A program made the position numbers and the translations under genes. The notes beneath the pieces are model-generated. The model saw only the letters and a program-made list of their open reading frames with translations. It did no database searches and had not been told where the DNA came from. Shown here one piece after another: positions 9,342 to 22,819 of a stretch of 64,000 nt of DNA (positions are counted from its first letter, which is position 1; every line of letters begins with the position of its first letter). Origin of the DNA: Shouchella clausii (GTDB taxonomy: Bacteria; Bacillota; Bacilli; Bacillales; Bacillaceae_D); contig NZ_BCXJ01000001.1 in assembly GCF_001598215.1 (NCBI RefSeq), forward strand, positions 1,213,615-1,277,614. Direction: 5' to 3'.

Positions 9342-10679
9342 ATGGAGATTGGCTTACTGCAACGTCAGACAACTAGTTTAGTGATGACCCAAGAGTTAAG
9401 GCAAGCGCTCCACTTGCTACAATATTCGTCTGTGGACGTCATTGCCTATTTGCGGGAACAAGCGCTAGAAAATCCTCTACTCGAATTACATGAACGATCT
9501 ACCCTTTCCCGTGAACAGGAAAGGGTTGGCACAAGGCCAATCAGGCAAACGATGTCAAGTGACGACAAACAGGCAGCGTTGCAAAATGTTCCGCAAAGAG
9601 GGCGGACGCTTGCTGATGAGCTGCACGAACAGCTGATTGAATCGCCGACGCTGAGCGAAAACGATAAATGCGAGCTTACTTATTTGATTGGCAATTTACG
9701 GGAAGATGGTTATTTAGGAGAAGCGCTGCCTCAGCTTTGCGCAGACCGGAACATCGCTGAATCGGAAGGCGAAAGGTTGCTCGCCGTATTACAGAGTTTT
9801 GAGCCTGCAGGCGTAGGGGCCCGTTCCCTTGGGGAATGCTTGGCCTTGCAACTTAAACGAATGCCTGATTTCCCTCCTTTTGCGATTGAAATCGTCTTAA
9901 ACCATCTCGAAGCGCTGGCTGCCCGGAAATGGAAGCAACTTGCGAAACAATACGGCGTCGCTGTTCAGGATATACAGCACCTATACGACCAATTAAAGGA
10001 GCTTGACCCAAAGCCTGGACTACGTTATTCGAAGGAAACGGCCATTTACGTCCAGCCTGATGTGCTGATGGCAAAGGATGAATCTGGAAAGCTGCTTGTC
10101 TTCATGAATGATGACATACTACCCGCGATTCGCGTACACGAGGAATATGACCATTTACTGAAACAACAAGTCGAGACAAGCGCGTATGCGAAGCAAAAAA
10201 AGCAGCATGTCGAGTGGTTAAAACGCAGCCTTGAACAACGCCAGCAAACAGTGCGTCGCGTGGCGGAAGTGTTGGCCAGCGTGCAAGCAGACTACTTGCT
10301 CCAGCCTGAGGGGGTGCTCAAGCCACTAACTTTAAACGATGTTGCCCAAGTTCTCGGCATCCATGAATCAACGGTAAGCCGGGCAACGGCCAATAAATAT
10401 GCGCAAACACCTCGTGGCTTAGTCGAATTAAAAGCATTGTTCTCTGGCCATGTATCTAAGTCAGATGCTCAATTGACCAATCACCACGTTAAAGTGTGGC
10501 TTAAAGAAATGATCAACATAGAGGATAAAAGCAAACCTTTGTCAGACCAAAAATTAGCGGAGAAGTTGAGAATCGAAAAAGGTGTGGCTTTGTCGCGGCG
10601 GGTAGTGGCAAAATACCGCGATGAACTTGGGATTTTGCCATCGTCGAAACGGAAACGCTACAATGAAAGGACTGGATAA
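9342..10679 (+). CDS. rpoN: RNA polymerase sigma-54 factor (SigL/RpoN)
   Basis: 445 aa. Region I is the Gln/Leu-rich activator-interacting N-terminus (LLQRQTTSLVMTQELRQALHLLQYS). The core-binding and HTH regions follow, and the C-terminus holds the RpoN box (SRRVVAKYRDELGI) that reads the -24 element. Sigma-54 needs an enhancer-binding ATPase; in Bacilli it drives operons such as levanase, branched-chain ketoacid and arginine catabolism. It overlaps the next gene by one base (TAATG). Confidence 0.96.
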   Translation: MEIGLLQRQTTSLVMTQELRQALHLLQYSSVDVIAYLREQALENPLLELHERSTLSREQERVGTRPIRQTMSSDDKQAALQNVPQRGRTLADELHEQLIESPTLSENDKCELTYLIGNLREDGYLGEALPQLCADRNIAESEGERLLAVLQSFEPAGVGARSLGECLALQLKRMPDFPPFAIEIVLNHLEALAARKWKQLAKQYGVAVQDIQHLYDQLKELDPKPGLRYSKETAIYVQPDVLMAKDESGKLLVFMNDDILPAIRVHEEYDHLLKQQVETSAYAKQKKQHVEWLKRSLEQRQQTVRRVAEVLASVQADYLLQPEGVLKPLTLNDVAQVLGIHESTVSRATANKYAQTPRGLVELKALFSGHVSKSDAQLTNHHVKVWLKEMINIEDKSKPLSDQKLAEKLRIEKGVALSRRVVAKYRDELGILPSSKRKRYNERTG

Positions 10680-10930
10680 TGAACGTCGATTTTTATACGA
10701 AAAAAGGATGCCCCTTATGCGATAAGGGGTACGCATTGCTGAAAGAATTAGCCGATTGTTATTCCCTTGTGATTCGGTGCCATGACATCTATCAAGATGA
10801 TTCGCTTTTAGAGAAGTACCAGCTTAAAATCCCAGTTGTTTGTGTAAACGGCGAAGAAATTGGGTACGGCTTATTAGAGAAAGAGTCGCTACAAAAGCAG
10901 ATCGAACGCATTCGTTCAATAAAGCAGTAA
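10679..10930 (+). CDS. Glutaredoxin-like thiol-disulfide protein (DUF836 type)
   Basis: 83 aa, a minimal thioredoxin fold. It has the CxxC redox motif GCPLCDKG near the N-terminus and the cis-Pro segment KIPVVCVNGEEIGYG that orders the active site and binds glutathione-like thiols. Its ATG overlaps the rpoN stop. The pairing suggests co-expression only; no functional link with sigma-54 is shown by the sequence. Confidence 0.8.
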   Translation: MNVDFYTKKGCPLCDKGYALLKELADCYSLVIRCHDIYQDDSLLEKYQLKIPVVCVNGEEIGYGLLEKESLQKQIERIRSIKQ

Positions 10931-10984
10931 GCATGTACAAATTGAAAGGCAACGTCTATCTGACACACACTGAAAAACACAAAG

Positions 10985-11016
10985 ACTGCCTGTTCCCTCT
11001 AACGGGGATAGGCAGT
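10985..11016 (+). terminator. Probable terminator after rpoN-glutaredoxin
   Basis: An imperfect stem pairs ACTGCCTGTTCCC with GGGGATAGGCAGT and is followed by a short T-tract (TTTC). It lies about 55 bp beyond the glutaredoxin stop. Confidence 0.6.
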
Positions 11017-11081
11017 TTCATGTCAAGGATCGATAGGATTCAAATGTAATAAAAAGAGAATCGATTGGCTCTCTAGTAAAA

Positions 11082-11333
11082 TTAAGCGTTTAGCTTCGAC
11101 GTGTGAATGAAAGTAATGTCTCCTTTATCACGTTCGTCAATGGAAGTGATGTCTCCTTTATCGTGGCTGCCAATGAAAGTAATATCTCCTTTATCACTGC
11201 TGTCAATGAAAGTAATGTCTCCTTTATCGCGGCTATTCATTTCACTGTCAGCCTGTGTGTTTGTAAAAACAACGAATGAAGCTGCTGCGATTAAAGAGAC
11301 GCCAAGTGAAACGAACAACTTTTTCTTAAACAA
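11082..11333 (-). CDS. Phr-type signal precursor with four tandem DKGDIT peptides
   Basis: About 83 aa. The N-terminus is a Sec signal (KKK, hydrophobic core FVSLGVSLIAAASFVVF, then TNTQA). The rest is four 11-residue units, each beginning DKGDIT: DKGDITFIDSS, DKGDITFIGSH, DKGDITSIDER, DKGDITFIHTS. Phr pentapeptides such as ERGMT and QRGMI have the pattern acid/polar-basic-Gly-x-x, which DKGDI(T) fits. The gene overlaps the 3' end of a rap gene, the normal rap-phr arrangement. TTG at 11333 is chosen because AGGAG lies nine bases upstream; TTG at 11342 abuts the same ribosome site. Most Phr precursors carry one C-terminal signal. The exact mature ends are unknown. Confidence 0.8.
   Translation of the reverse strand: MFKKKLFVSLGVSLIAAASFVVFTNTQADSEMNSRDKGDITFIDSSDKGDITFIGSHDKGDITSIDERDKGDITFIHTSKLNA
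11108..11239 (-). repeat. Four tandem 33-bp coding repeats in the Phr precursor
   Basis: Four copies with an exact 33-bp period start at 11108, 11141, 11174 and 11207. The segment encoding DKGDIT is almost unchanged (TCTCCTTTATC on the plus strand in all four), while the four spacer codons vary. The pattern suggests duplication followed by selection on the peptide. Confidence 0.92.
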
Positions 11334-12420
11334 CTGAATCAACTCCTAAAGTATGTTGGTATAAGCGTGCACCATGGGCCACTTTCATATATTTCAATGC
11401 AAGTCTAGTATTTCCTTCCTTTTCTGCAAAGTGAGCGGCTTCTTCAGCAAGTTCACTCACCTCAAAGTCCATTCCTTCTTTTTGGAGCTGTGCAATCGCT
11501 TCGTCAACCAAATCATAGTTTTTTTCGATGTGAAGGCCTTCCGTAAACAAGCAGCGCGCATTGTATTCTTTGCTTTCGTAGTAGGCGGCACCTGCTTTTG
11601 CAATTTGGAAATGGGGGAGGGCTTCTTCGATTTTTCCTTGATTAAAGAGGACGTTACTTAAATTGTATCTGGATTTGGCACCGAAAATCGTGTTTTTGTG
11701 CTCAGGAATGTCAAGCGCTCGTTTAAAATACGTTTCCGCCTCGTCAAACTTTTTTTGGCCCTGCTTGTTTAAACCTAGCGTCCGCAACACTTGTCCATAT
11801 ACAATTGGAATGCCTTTAGCACGTTCTAGCGCCTGTTTTAGGATGGCTTCGCCTTTTTCAGGGTTGTTTAACTCTTGATGAATACAGGCAGTGATAATTT
11901 GGCAGTTTATCGCGGGCTCATGATATTGAAGCCGATCGAATAGGACGTTTGCTTGTTCCATGTAGGACGAAGCAATCAAATAGTGGTTCAGCCGATAATA
12001 AACAAGGCCAATATATTGATAAAATTCCGCTTCCTCCGCCTCGTCGTTTACGTATTCTAGTAGTCGTTCGGCTTTGCGAAATAGCTCTACAGCAGACCGG
12101 TACCGTTCTTGCGTAAACTCGTATTGACCGTTAACAAAGTAATAGAGATACGTGAGAAGGTCATCAATTTCGGTCTTTTCAGAAATCGGTTCTATTTTCT
12201 CAGGGCATTCGTTTTTATCGTAACGGCTGACTAAAATCTGATGTTTAAATTCGACTAGTGAGTAGAAGGCCATAAACTTGTCGCTTGGATCCATCGCTGG
12301 TAGAAGCTGTTTGACCTCCTCTTTTAAAAGAATCGCCTGTTCATATGACTTCGAAAGAAGGCAACTATACCATTCTGCGATCTTTGCCCCAACCGATTCT
12401 GAACTTATCGTCCTCCCCAT
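11326..12420 (-). CDS. Rap-family tetratricopeptide-repeat regulator
   Basis: 364 aa, close to the usual 370-380 aa of Rap proteins. An N-terminal three-helix-bundle region (AKIAEWYSCLLSKSYEQAILLKEEV) is followed by six or more TPR helix pairs (for example YYESKEYNARCLFTEGLHIEKNYDLVDE). Rap proteins act in the cytosol as phosphatases of Spo0F~P or as blockers of response regulators such as ComA, and are switched off by the re-imported Phr peptide. The adjoining repeat-bearing Phr gene is its likely partner. The regulated target cannot be read from sequence. Confidence 0.88.
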   Translation of the reverse strand: MGRTISSESVGAKIAEWYSCLLSKSYEQAILLKEEVKQLLPAMDPSDKFMAFYSLVEFKHQILVSRYDKNECPEKIEPISEKTEIDDLLTYLYYFVNGQYEFTQERYRSAVELFRKAERLLEYVNDEAEEAEFYQYIGLVYYRLNHYLIASSYMEQANVLFDRLQYHEPAINCQIITACIHQELNNPEKGEAILKQALERAKGIPIVYGQVLRTLGLNKQGQKKFDEAETYFKRALDIPEHKNTIFGAKSRYNLSNVLFNQGKIEEALPHFQIAKAGAAYYESKEYNARCLFTEGLHIEKNYDLVDEAIAQLQKEGMDFEVSELAEEAAHFAEKEGNTRLALKYMKVAHGARLYQHTLGVDSVV

Positions 12421-12611
12421 AAAACCAACCTCCTAATGAATCCCATTTATATTCATATAATAGCAAAGAAAATAGGACTTGCCTACTATTATAAGAATTT
12501 TCCCCAAAGTTATAAAACGTTACCTCTGAAAACAAAATAGGAACATGTCATTTTGCGAATCATCTTGATTTTGACAATAGGCTTGCCATTATCAAACGGA
12601 GGATGTTTTAG

Positions 12612-12640
12612 TTGTCTGTTTTCGACTTCCTTGGTACAAT
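12612..12640 (+). promoter_or_regulatory. Sigma-A promoter of the cggR-gapA glycolytic operon
   Basis: TTGTCT (12612-12617) and TACAAT (12635-12640) are separated by 17 bp. Predicted initiation is near 12647, upstream of the CggR operator. The 12421-12611 stretch between the divergent rap gene and this promoter holds no other clear gene. Confidence 0.8.
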
Positions 12641-12669
12641 ACAAGTGTAGTGAATGTTTTTGCCCTAAC

Positions 12670-12705
12670 CGGGACATAATATGTCTGTGCGGGACGTTAT
12701 ATGTC
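12670..12705 (+). promoter_or_regulatory. CggR operator, two perfect half-repeats
   Basis: The sequence reads CGGGAC-N6-TGTC-N4-CGGGAC-N6-TGTC, exactly the operator architecture described for Bacillus CggR. It lies about 25 bp downstream of the predicted start point, so bound CggR would act as a roadblock. Fructose-1,6-bisphosphate would relieve it, as in the family. Confidence 0.93.
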
Positions 12706-12728
12706 CCGATAAACGGAGGAGGTGTTAC

Positions 12729-13745
12729 ATGCGGACGCTTATTAATCTGCAAAGACAGATTGTTCCCGAATTAATGGAAACAATGGCGAAGCGTTATCGC
12801 TTGCTGCAATATATCCGTTTAATGCAGCCAATCGGGCGCAGAAGCCTAGCAACCAATTTGCAAACCTCCGAACGTATCGTCCGTGGGGAAGTGACGCTTC
12901 TTAAAGATCAGGGGCTCATTGAACTGACGACGGCAGGCATGCGTCTAACTGAAGCAGGCGAAGCGTTGTTTCTAGAGCTTGCCGATATGATGGCAGAGCT
13001 GCTCGGACATCGCCGGCTGGAAGAAAAGCTGGAAGAAAAGCTTGGCGTCGGCCAGGCGATTGTTGTGGCTGGTGATAGCGACGAAGAAGAATGGGTGAAG
13101 CAGGAGTTGGGGAGAGCTTGCGTCGATGAATTGAAACGTGTGGCTAAGAAAGGCGACGTCTTCGCCGTAATGGGCGGCACAACGCTTGCTGCCGTAGCAA
13201 ATATGGTCACGCCAGATGAGACGCTAGCGACAACGACGTTCGTGCCCGCTAGAGGCGGGTTGGGCGAAAAAGTTGAAATCCAGGCTAATACCATCAGTGC
13301 TGAGTTTGCCAGGCGCTCAGGAGCTTCTTACCGGCTGCTGCACGTTCCTGATCAATTAAGCGAAGAAGCATACCATTCACTTGTATTGGAACGATCAGTT
13401 AGGGAAATCCTAGATGTGATTACGTCTTCTGCTGTTGTCATGCATGGCATCGGCGATGCGAGGCGAATGGCAGCTAGGCGCGATTCTGGTCAGCCGTTTA
13501 TTGAGACATTGAAACGGGAAGAAGCGGTAGCAGAAGCGTTCGGCTATTACTTCAATGCAAATGGAGAAATTATCCACAAGCAGCGAACAATAGGCTTGCA
13601 ATTAGGCGAGCTTGAAGGCAAGTACGTTATCTCAATCGCTGGCGGGCATACGAAAGCAAATGCGATTCTCGCTTATATGAAGAATAGGCCAAGTGATGTA
13701 CTTGTAACAGACGAAGGGGCAGCCAGACGGCTGTTATCCGAGTAA
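12729..13745 (+). CDS. cggR: CggR, central glycolytic genes repressor (SorC family)
   Basis: 338 aa. An N-terminal winged HTH (IGRRSLATNLQTSERIVRGEVTLLKDQGLIE) is followed by a SorC-type sugar-phosphate-binding domain (VMGGTTLAAVANM, VSIAGGHTKANAI). I choose the ATG at 12729 (MRTLINLQRQIVPEL), which matches the family N-terminus and has GGAGGAGGTG upstream; the in-frame ATG at 12681 lies inside the operator. CggR represses its own operon and is displaced by fructose-1,6-bisphosphate. Confidence 0.95.
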   Translation: MRTLINLQRQIVPELMETMAKRYRLLQYIRLMQPIGRRSLATNLQTSERIVRGEVTLLKDQGLIELTTAGMRLTEAGEALFLELADMMAELLGHRRLEEKLEEKLGVGQAIVVAGDSDEEEWVKQELGRACVDELKRVAKKGDVFAVMGGTTLAAVANMVTPDETLATTTFVPARGGLGEKVEIQANTISAEFARRSGASYRLLHVPDQLSEEAYHSLVLERSVREILDVITSSAVVMHGIGDARRMAARRDSGQPFIETLKREEAVAEAFGYYFNANGEIIHKQRTIGLQLGELEGKYVISIAGGHTKANAILAYMKNRPSDVLVTDEGAARRLLSE

Positions 13746-13754
13746 GATCCTGTA

Positions 13755-13774
13755 AAAAAGGCAACTGCCTTTTT
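13755..13774 (+). other. Stem-loop between cggR and gapA
   Basis: AAAAAGGCA-AC-TGCCTTTTT forms a small terminator-like hairpin between the cggR stop and the gapA ribosome site. In B. subtilis the cggR-gapA junction is an RNA processing site with a stem-loop that protects the gapA mRNA. This hairpin is placed to do the same, or to cause partial termination. The role is inferred. Confidence 0.6.
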
Positions 13775-13796
13775 AATAAAAAGAATTTAACGCTAG

Positions 13797-14816
<1,020 letters not shown>

Positions 14817-14895
14817 TAAAAATAGGCTTCAGAGGAGGAAGGCCATCTGCCTCCCTCCTTTGCACTGTCTAGATGTCCGATAGGAGGATCAAGTA

Positions 14896-18382
<3,487 letters not shown>

Positions 18383-18399
18383 ATTCAATTTAGGAGTGA

Positions 18400-19695
<1,296 letters not shown>

Positions 19696-19712
19696 GTGGT
19701 TAATAGCAACGC

Positions 19713-19742
19713 CCCTCCTGATTAGATACAGGAGGGTTTTTT
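19713..19742 (+). terminator. Rho-independent terminator of the glycolytic operon
   Basis: CCCTCCTG / CAGGAGGG with an 8-nt loop is followed by six T. It closes the cggR-eno transcript. Base composition becomes AT-rich directly after it. Confidence 0.93.
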
Positions 19743-19886
19743 CGATTGTGGGGAGGAATCATTAAATTAAAATATAAATAACTCAATATTATGAATATAT
19801 TAGAATGAATGAAATATAAAATACTATATGTTAATGTTAAATTGTACTTCTTATAATTCAATTCTGAATATAAGGAGCAAAAAAAT

Positions 19887-20666
19887 ATGCGAGGGATTTT
19901 TTTGAAAGTAATCGCAGGTAGGTTCACTTTTGTAATGTTGGCCATTTTATTTGTAATTGGCACAACAGTATCTTCGGTCGCAGGTGCGCAGAGCATAACC
20001 GATGAACAGCTACGAAAACAAGTTAGTGAAAAGATAACGAAAGAACTAGGCATTGAGTACTATGAGGTAGAAACAAAAGAAGCTGAAACATATGTAAATG
20101 ATTTGAAGAGTAATTCTTTATTTGTAAATGAGGCTAATTCTGATATATCAGAATATGAGGCCTATGGTATTACTGGACTTCCAGCAGAAGGTTTTGAGGA
20201 CAACGTGATTGTCATTAACGGCTTTTTAGATAATTCAAATGAGTTTATAGCCGTTTACAACAAAGATTATAATGGGCTTGGTTTTGCTACGATCACTGAC
20301 GATTCTGGTGAAGAAATTACAGTTACATTTATTGCAGAGGATAGAGTCGAGACATCTAGTTTGTCTGAAGAAGAAGCAAAAACTATCCAAAAAAATTATG
20401 CCGTAAATATGGATAGTAAAATCGAAAAATACTTAACTGGAGGAGATGAAGATTGTAATTGTGGACCTGAAGAAAATGTGTCAACTGGTGAAGTAATTAC
20501 ACATGACTATCCTTGGTATGCTTCTTTCTTATGTTCTATTGCTGGAAGCATTGCATGTGTTAGCTTATGTATTGCTTTTGGGGTCGTTCCAGTTGCTGGT
20601 TGGTCTCTTGCCTTTTTCTGCGAGATGTTTTGTACGGGTGCATGGGGAACCTGGTTATGCCCTTAA
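19887..20666 (+). CDS. Secreted precursor with C-terminal halocin C8-like cysteine-rich domain (putative bacteriocin)
   Basis: 259 aa. Residues 1-34 form a Sec signal peptide ending VAGA. A 150-residue acidic middle (residues ~36-189) follows, then a tail with eight Cys (190, 192, 216, 224, 228, 245, 249, 258). The tail alternates small hydrophobic stretches with Cys, and its VPVAGWSLAFFCEMFC resembles IPVAGLSCLGFVEIVC of halocin C8. In halocin C8 the N-terminal part of the same precursor is released as the immunity protein, and this gene has the same layout and similar length. A ribosome site (AAGGAGC) and a TATAAT at 19852-19857 precede it. Function is inferred from this resemblance. The region is AT-rich compared with its neighbours, suggesting transfer. 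Confidence 0.7.
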   Translation: MRGIFLKVIAGRFTFVMLAILFVIGTTVSSVAGAQSITDEQLRKQVSEKITKELGIEYYEVETKEAETYVNDLKSNSLFVNEANSDISEYEAYGITGLPAEGFEDNVIVINGFLDNSNEFIAVYNKDYNGLGFATITDDSGEEITVTFIAEDRVETSSLSEEEAKTIQKNYAVNMDSKIEKYLTGGDEDCNCGPEENVSTGEVITHDYPWYASFLCSIAGSIACVSLCIAFGVVPVAGWSLAFFCEMFCTGAWGTWLCP

Positions 20667-20683
20667 AACAATAGGGTAAGGTT

Positions 20684-20720
20684 AGTAGCATGGACCTTTA
20701 TGTAGTCCATGCTACTTTTA
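20684..20720 (+). terminator. Rho-independent terminator after the halocin-like gene
   Basis: AGTAGCATGGAC pairs perfectly with GTCCATGCTACT over a 9-nt loop, followed by TTTTA. The remaining 20721-20878 stretch is AT-rich and shows no gene. Confidence 0.88.
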
Positions 20721-20878
20721 AAAATAGTCGTGACGGCATAAGAACTTCGGTTTGGTGTCTAAAAATGAGAAATTGATAAGTAAAAGACACATAGGCTATT
20801 TAAGTCATATCAAATTAAGCATAATTAGCCTTTTCCCTTTCCCTGTCTAAGAATGTAGAAACAGTTTTTACCTTAATA

Positions 20879-21532
20879 TTAATAGTCGACAGACTTCTGA
20901 GCAGTTTTATACAAATTTCGGAATGCTAAATAAACTGATATCCAAGCTATAAGATAAAAAAGAAGGTAAATTGAAGAAAAGGCAGTGACGGTCTCAAACT
21001 TTATGATGTGCATGGCATACGCCCCAAATGCCATAAACAGTAAAAAAAACATCGCAATACCTGTATAACGCAAACTAATCAGTTTTTGTTTATCAACTTT
21101 TTTGGGATAATACCGAAAAGTGAACCAGCATGCGACAACAAATAATGTTCCGTAAACAGTGAAAATTCCGGCTAAGTTAGCGTTTATATTGCTAAAATAA
21201 ATTGGAAAGCTAAACAAACCTAATCCGGCAAACACCAGACTTAAAGAAACATTGAATCCAAAGTGGTTACCGTTAAAAGCTTCCTTTTGCTCTTGTCGAT
21301 ACAGGGATAATATTTGGGTAGATAGTTCTTCTGCAGTAAGATAGGAGTTTAACACTCTTCTTTCGGCATCGTTTGAGCTACAATTGTACTGGGCGCAAAT
21401 CTCTTCTTTTTCAGATAGCAAGTGATCCTTTATCTCGTTTATATGGCTTTGCCTTTCCCCTCTTGGTAATTCTCTAATCTTACTGTCCACTTCAGCTAAA
21501 TAATCTCTAAAGCTTAGCTGCTGTTTAGCCAC
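20879..21532 (-). CDS. HAAS-domain membrane protein paired with a PadR regulator
   Basis: About 217 aa from GTG 21532 (AAGGTGAG upstream); a GTG at 21541 is an alternative. The N-terminal ~80 residues form a soluble helical module (FRDYLAEVDSKIRELP, INEIKDHLL) of the HAAS/DUF1700 type. Six probable membrane helices follow. The gene overlaps the upstream padR gene, a pairing seen in many Firmicutes, where the PadR protein controls the membrane partner. What it senses or transports is unknown. Base composition is AT-rich like the neighbouring bacteriocin-like gene. Confidence 0.7.
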   Translation of the reverse strand: MAKQQLSFRDYLAEVDSKIRELPRGERQSHINEIKDHLLSEKEEICAQYNCSSNDAERRVLNSYLTAEELSTQILSLYRQEQKEAFNGNHFGFNVSLSLVFAGLGLFSFPIYFSNINANLAGIFTVYGTLFVVACWFTFRYYPKKVDKQKLISLRYTGIAMFFLLFMAFGAYAMHIIKFETVTAFSSIYLLFYLIAWISVYLAFRNLYKTAQKSVDY

Positions 21533-21875
21533 TAGTCTCACCTTCCTTTAAAGATATAAGAAATAAATATAAATTTTGATAATGTTCAAGTCTTTTGTTT
21601 AAAATTTCCTTCCCTTCCTCAGTAACTATATAATATTTTCTACTGCGTCCCTCATGATCTTCTTGATAAGAAGTTAACCATCTGTTGTTTGTCATACGTC
21701 GTAATATAGGATAGATTGAACCATTTGCAATTTGAACGATAGATTCCTTTCTTAGTTTTTTAGTGATCTCATAACCGTACATGGGCTTTTTTGCTACTAA
21801 AAGTAAAATGGCAAGTTCGAACATCCCTTTTGTAATTTGGCTACTCCAATCGTTTCTTTTCGAATTAATATCCAT
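21525..21875 (-). CDS. PadR-family transcriptional regulator
   Basis: 116 aa from ATG 21875 (MDINSKRNDWSSQI). It has the winged HTH of the PadR family (ELAILLLVAKKPMYGYEITKKL, GSIYPILRRM, RKYYIVTEEGKE) and a short C-terminal helix for dimerisation. No Shine-Dalgarno precedes this ATG. A sigma-A-like promoter ends only six bases upstream, suggesting a leaderless message. Another in-frame ATG at 21899 lies inside that promoter. It is probably autoregulated through the dyad in the same region. Confidence 0.83.
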   Translation of the reverse strand: MDINSKRNDWSSQITKGMFELAILLLVAKKPMYGYEITKKLRKESIVQIANGSIYPILRRMTNNRWLTSYQEDHEGRSRKYYIVTEEGKEILNKRLEHYQNLYLFLISLKEGETSG

Positions 21876-21881
21876 ATTACC

Positions 21882-21920
21882 AATGTATATGATAAACATA
21901 TATATGTCAATGATACATAT
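21882..21920 (-). promoter_or_regulatory. Candidate padR promoter with inverted repeat (likely PadR operator)
   Basis: On the minus strand TTGACA (21910-21905), a 17-bp spacer and TACATT (21887-21882) form a promoter. A dyad ATATGT-N7-ACATAT (21902-21920) overlaps the -35 box; PadR operators are commonly ATGT/ACAT dyads. The predicted start point coincides with the ATG at 21875. Confidence 0.55.
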
Positions 21921-22040
21921 AGGTTTTTAAAATAAAGTAAGTATGTTGGGCTCATGCTAAAGCGCAATGATTTCCATTGCCCTTTTCTACGCTTGTGGCA
22001 GGGGGAAAGGCGATAAAAAGACGGAATTAAAATTAATGTT

Positions 22041-22080
22041 TTGACAATAAGCGTTTTTTGTTTTATAGTGTGATATATCA
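22041..22080 (+). promoter_or_regulatory. gntR promoter with TGATATATCA operator at the start point
   Basis: TTGACA (22041-22046), a 17-bp spacer and TATAGT (22064-22069) are followed by the perfect 10-bp palindrome TGATATATCA (22071-22080) covering the expected +1. Placement suggests autorepression by the GntR/FCD regulator just downstream. Confidence 0.65.
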
Positions 22081-22110
22081 GATTTCATATTTTAAATTGG
22101 AGCTGGTTGT

Positions 22111-22812
22111 ATGACTGATAAGGATGAACGTTTCTTTTCTGTTGATCCCAATTTAGTAAAGTCACTGCGTGAACTGGCAGTTGAAAAAATCCGCGAAGGA
22201 ATTGTAAGCGGATACTTTGAAGTTGGAGAGCATTTAAAAGAGCGTGAGTTATCGAAGATGATGGGAATTAGCACGACGCCGATCAAAGAAGCGTTTCGGA
22301 TTTTAGAAAATGAAGGCATGCTAGTAACCGTTCCGCGCAAAGGGACATTTGTTTCAGAGTACGCTTCTACATCGATTGAAGAAATTCTTCTTCTACGGGC
22401 CGCCGTTGAATCGCTATGTGCCCGCCTTGCTGCAGTCAAAATGAGCGAAGAAGACGTGAAGGAACTTGAGCAAGTGGTGCTTATCATGGAGAGCCTTCAT
22501 AACAAAGGTGATTCAGATGCCTTGATTGAACAAAATTCACGGTTTCACCAAATGATTATTACCAGTACCGAAAATAAGATGATGCAAACGATCTTAGCCA
22601 ACATTCGCAGCATAGACAAAGCCTTCCGGAAGCGTGCCCTTAAAGTGGAAGTCGAGCGCGAAGTCGGCTATCAAGAGCACAGAGCAATTTTTGAGGCGAT
22701 TAAGCAACGGGAGCCTGAGCAGGCCGAACAGCGAATGAAAGACCATATTTTGCGGACGAAAGACAATATTTTGGCTGCAGAAGCGAGAGCACAGGCCGAA
22801 AGAAATCCATGA
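22111..22812 (+). CDS. GntR-family regulator with FCD ligand-binding domain
   Basis: 233 aa. The N-terminal winged HTH (LRELAVEKIREGIVSGYFEVGEHLKERELSKMMGIS...PIKEAFRILENEGM) is followed by an all-helical FCD domain with metal/ligand His residues (RFHQMI, YQEHRAIFEAI). The position immediately before an acid-sugar operon resembles YcbG next to the glucarate genes of B. subtilis. It probably senses a sugar acid or a breakdown product. It is preceded by its own promoter and palindrome. Confidence 0.85.
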   Translation: MTDKDERFFSVDPNLVKSLRELAVEKIREGIVSGYFEVGEHLKERELSKMMGISTTPIKEAFRILENEGMLVTVPRKGTFVSEYASTSIEEILLLRAAVESLCARLAAVKMSEEDVKELEQVVLIMESLHNKGDSDALIEQNSRFHQMIITSTENKMMQTILANIRSIDKAFRKRALKVEVEREVGYQEHRAIFEAIKQREPEQAEQRMKDHILRTKDNILAAEARAQAERNP

Positions 22813-22819
22813 TCATTCA

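Noticed and set aside
11108..11239. CRISPR array
   Set aside because: Period is 33 bp with no unique spacers of constant length; the repeats are in-frame codons of a secreted precursor.
11107..11337. Plus-strand frame with repeats of MKVMSPLSR
   Set aside because: It is the mirror of the 33-bp repeats of the phr gene; it has no ribosome site and the minus-strand frame has a signal peptide and a rap partner.
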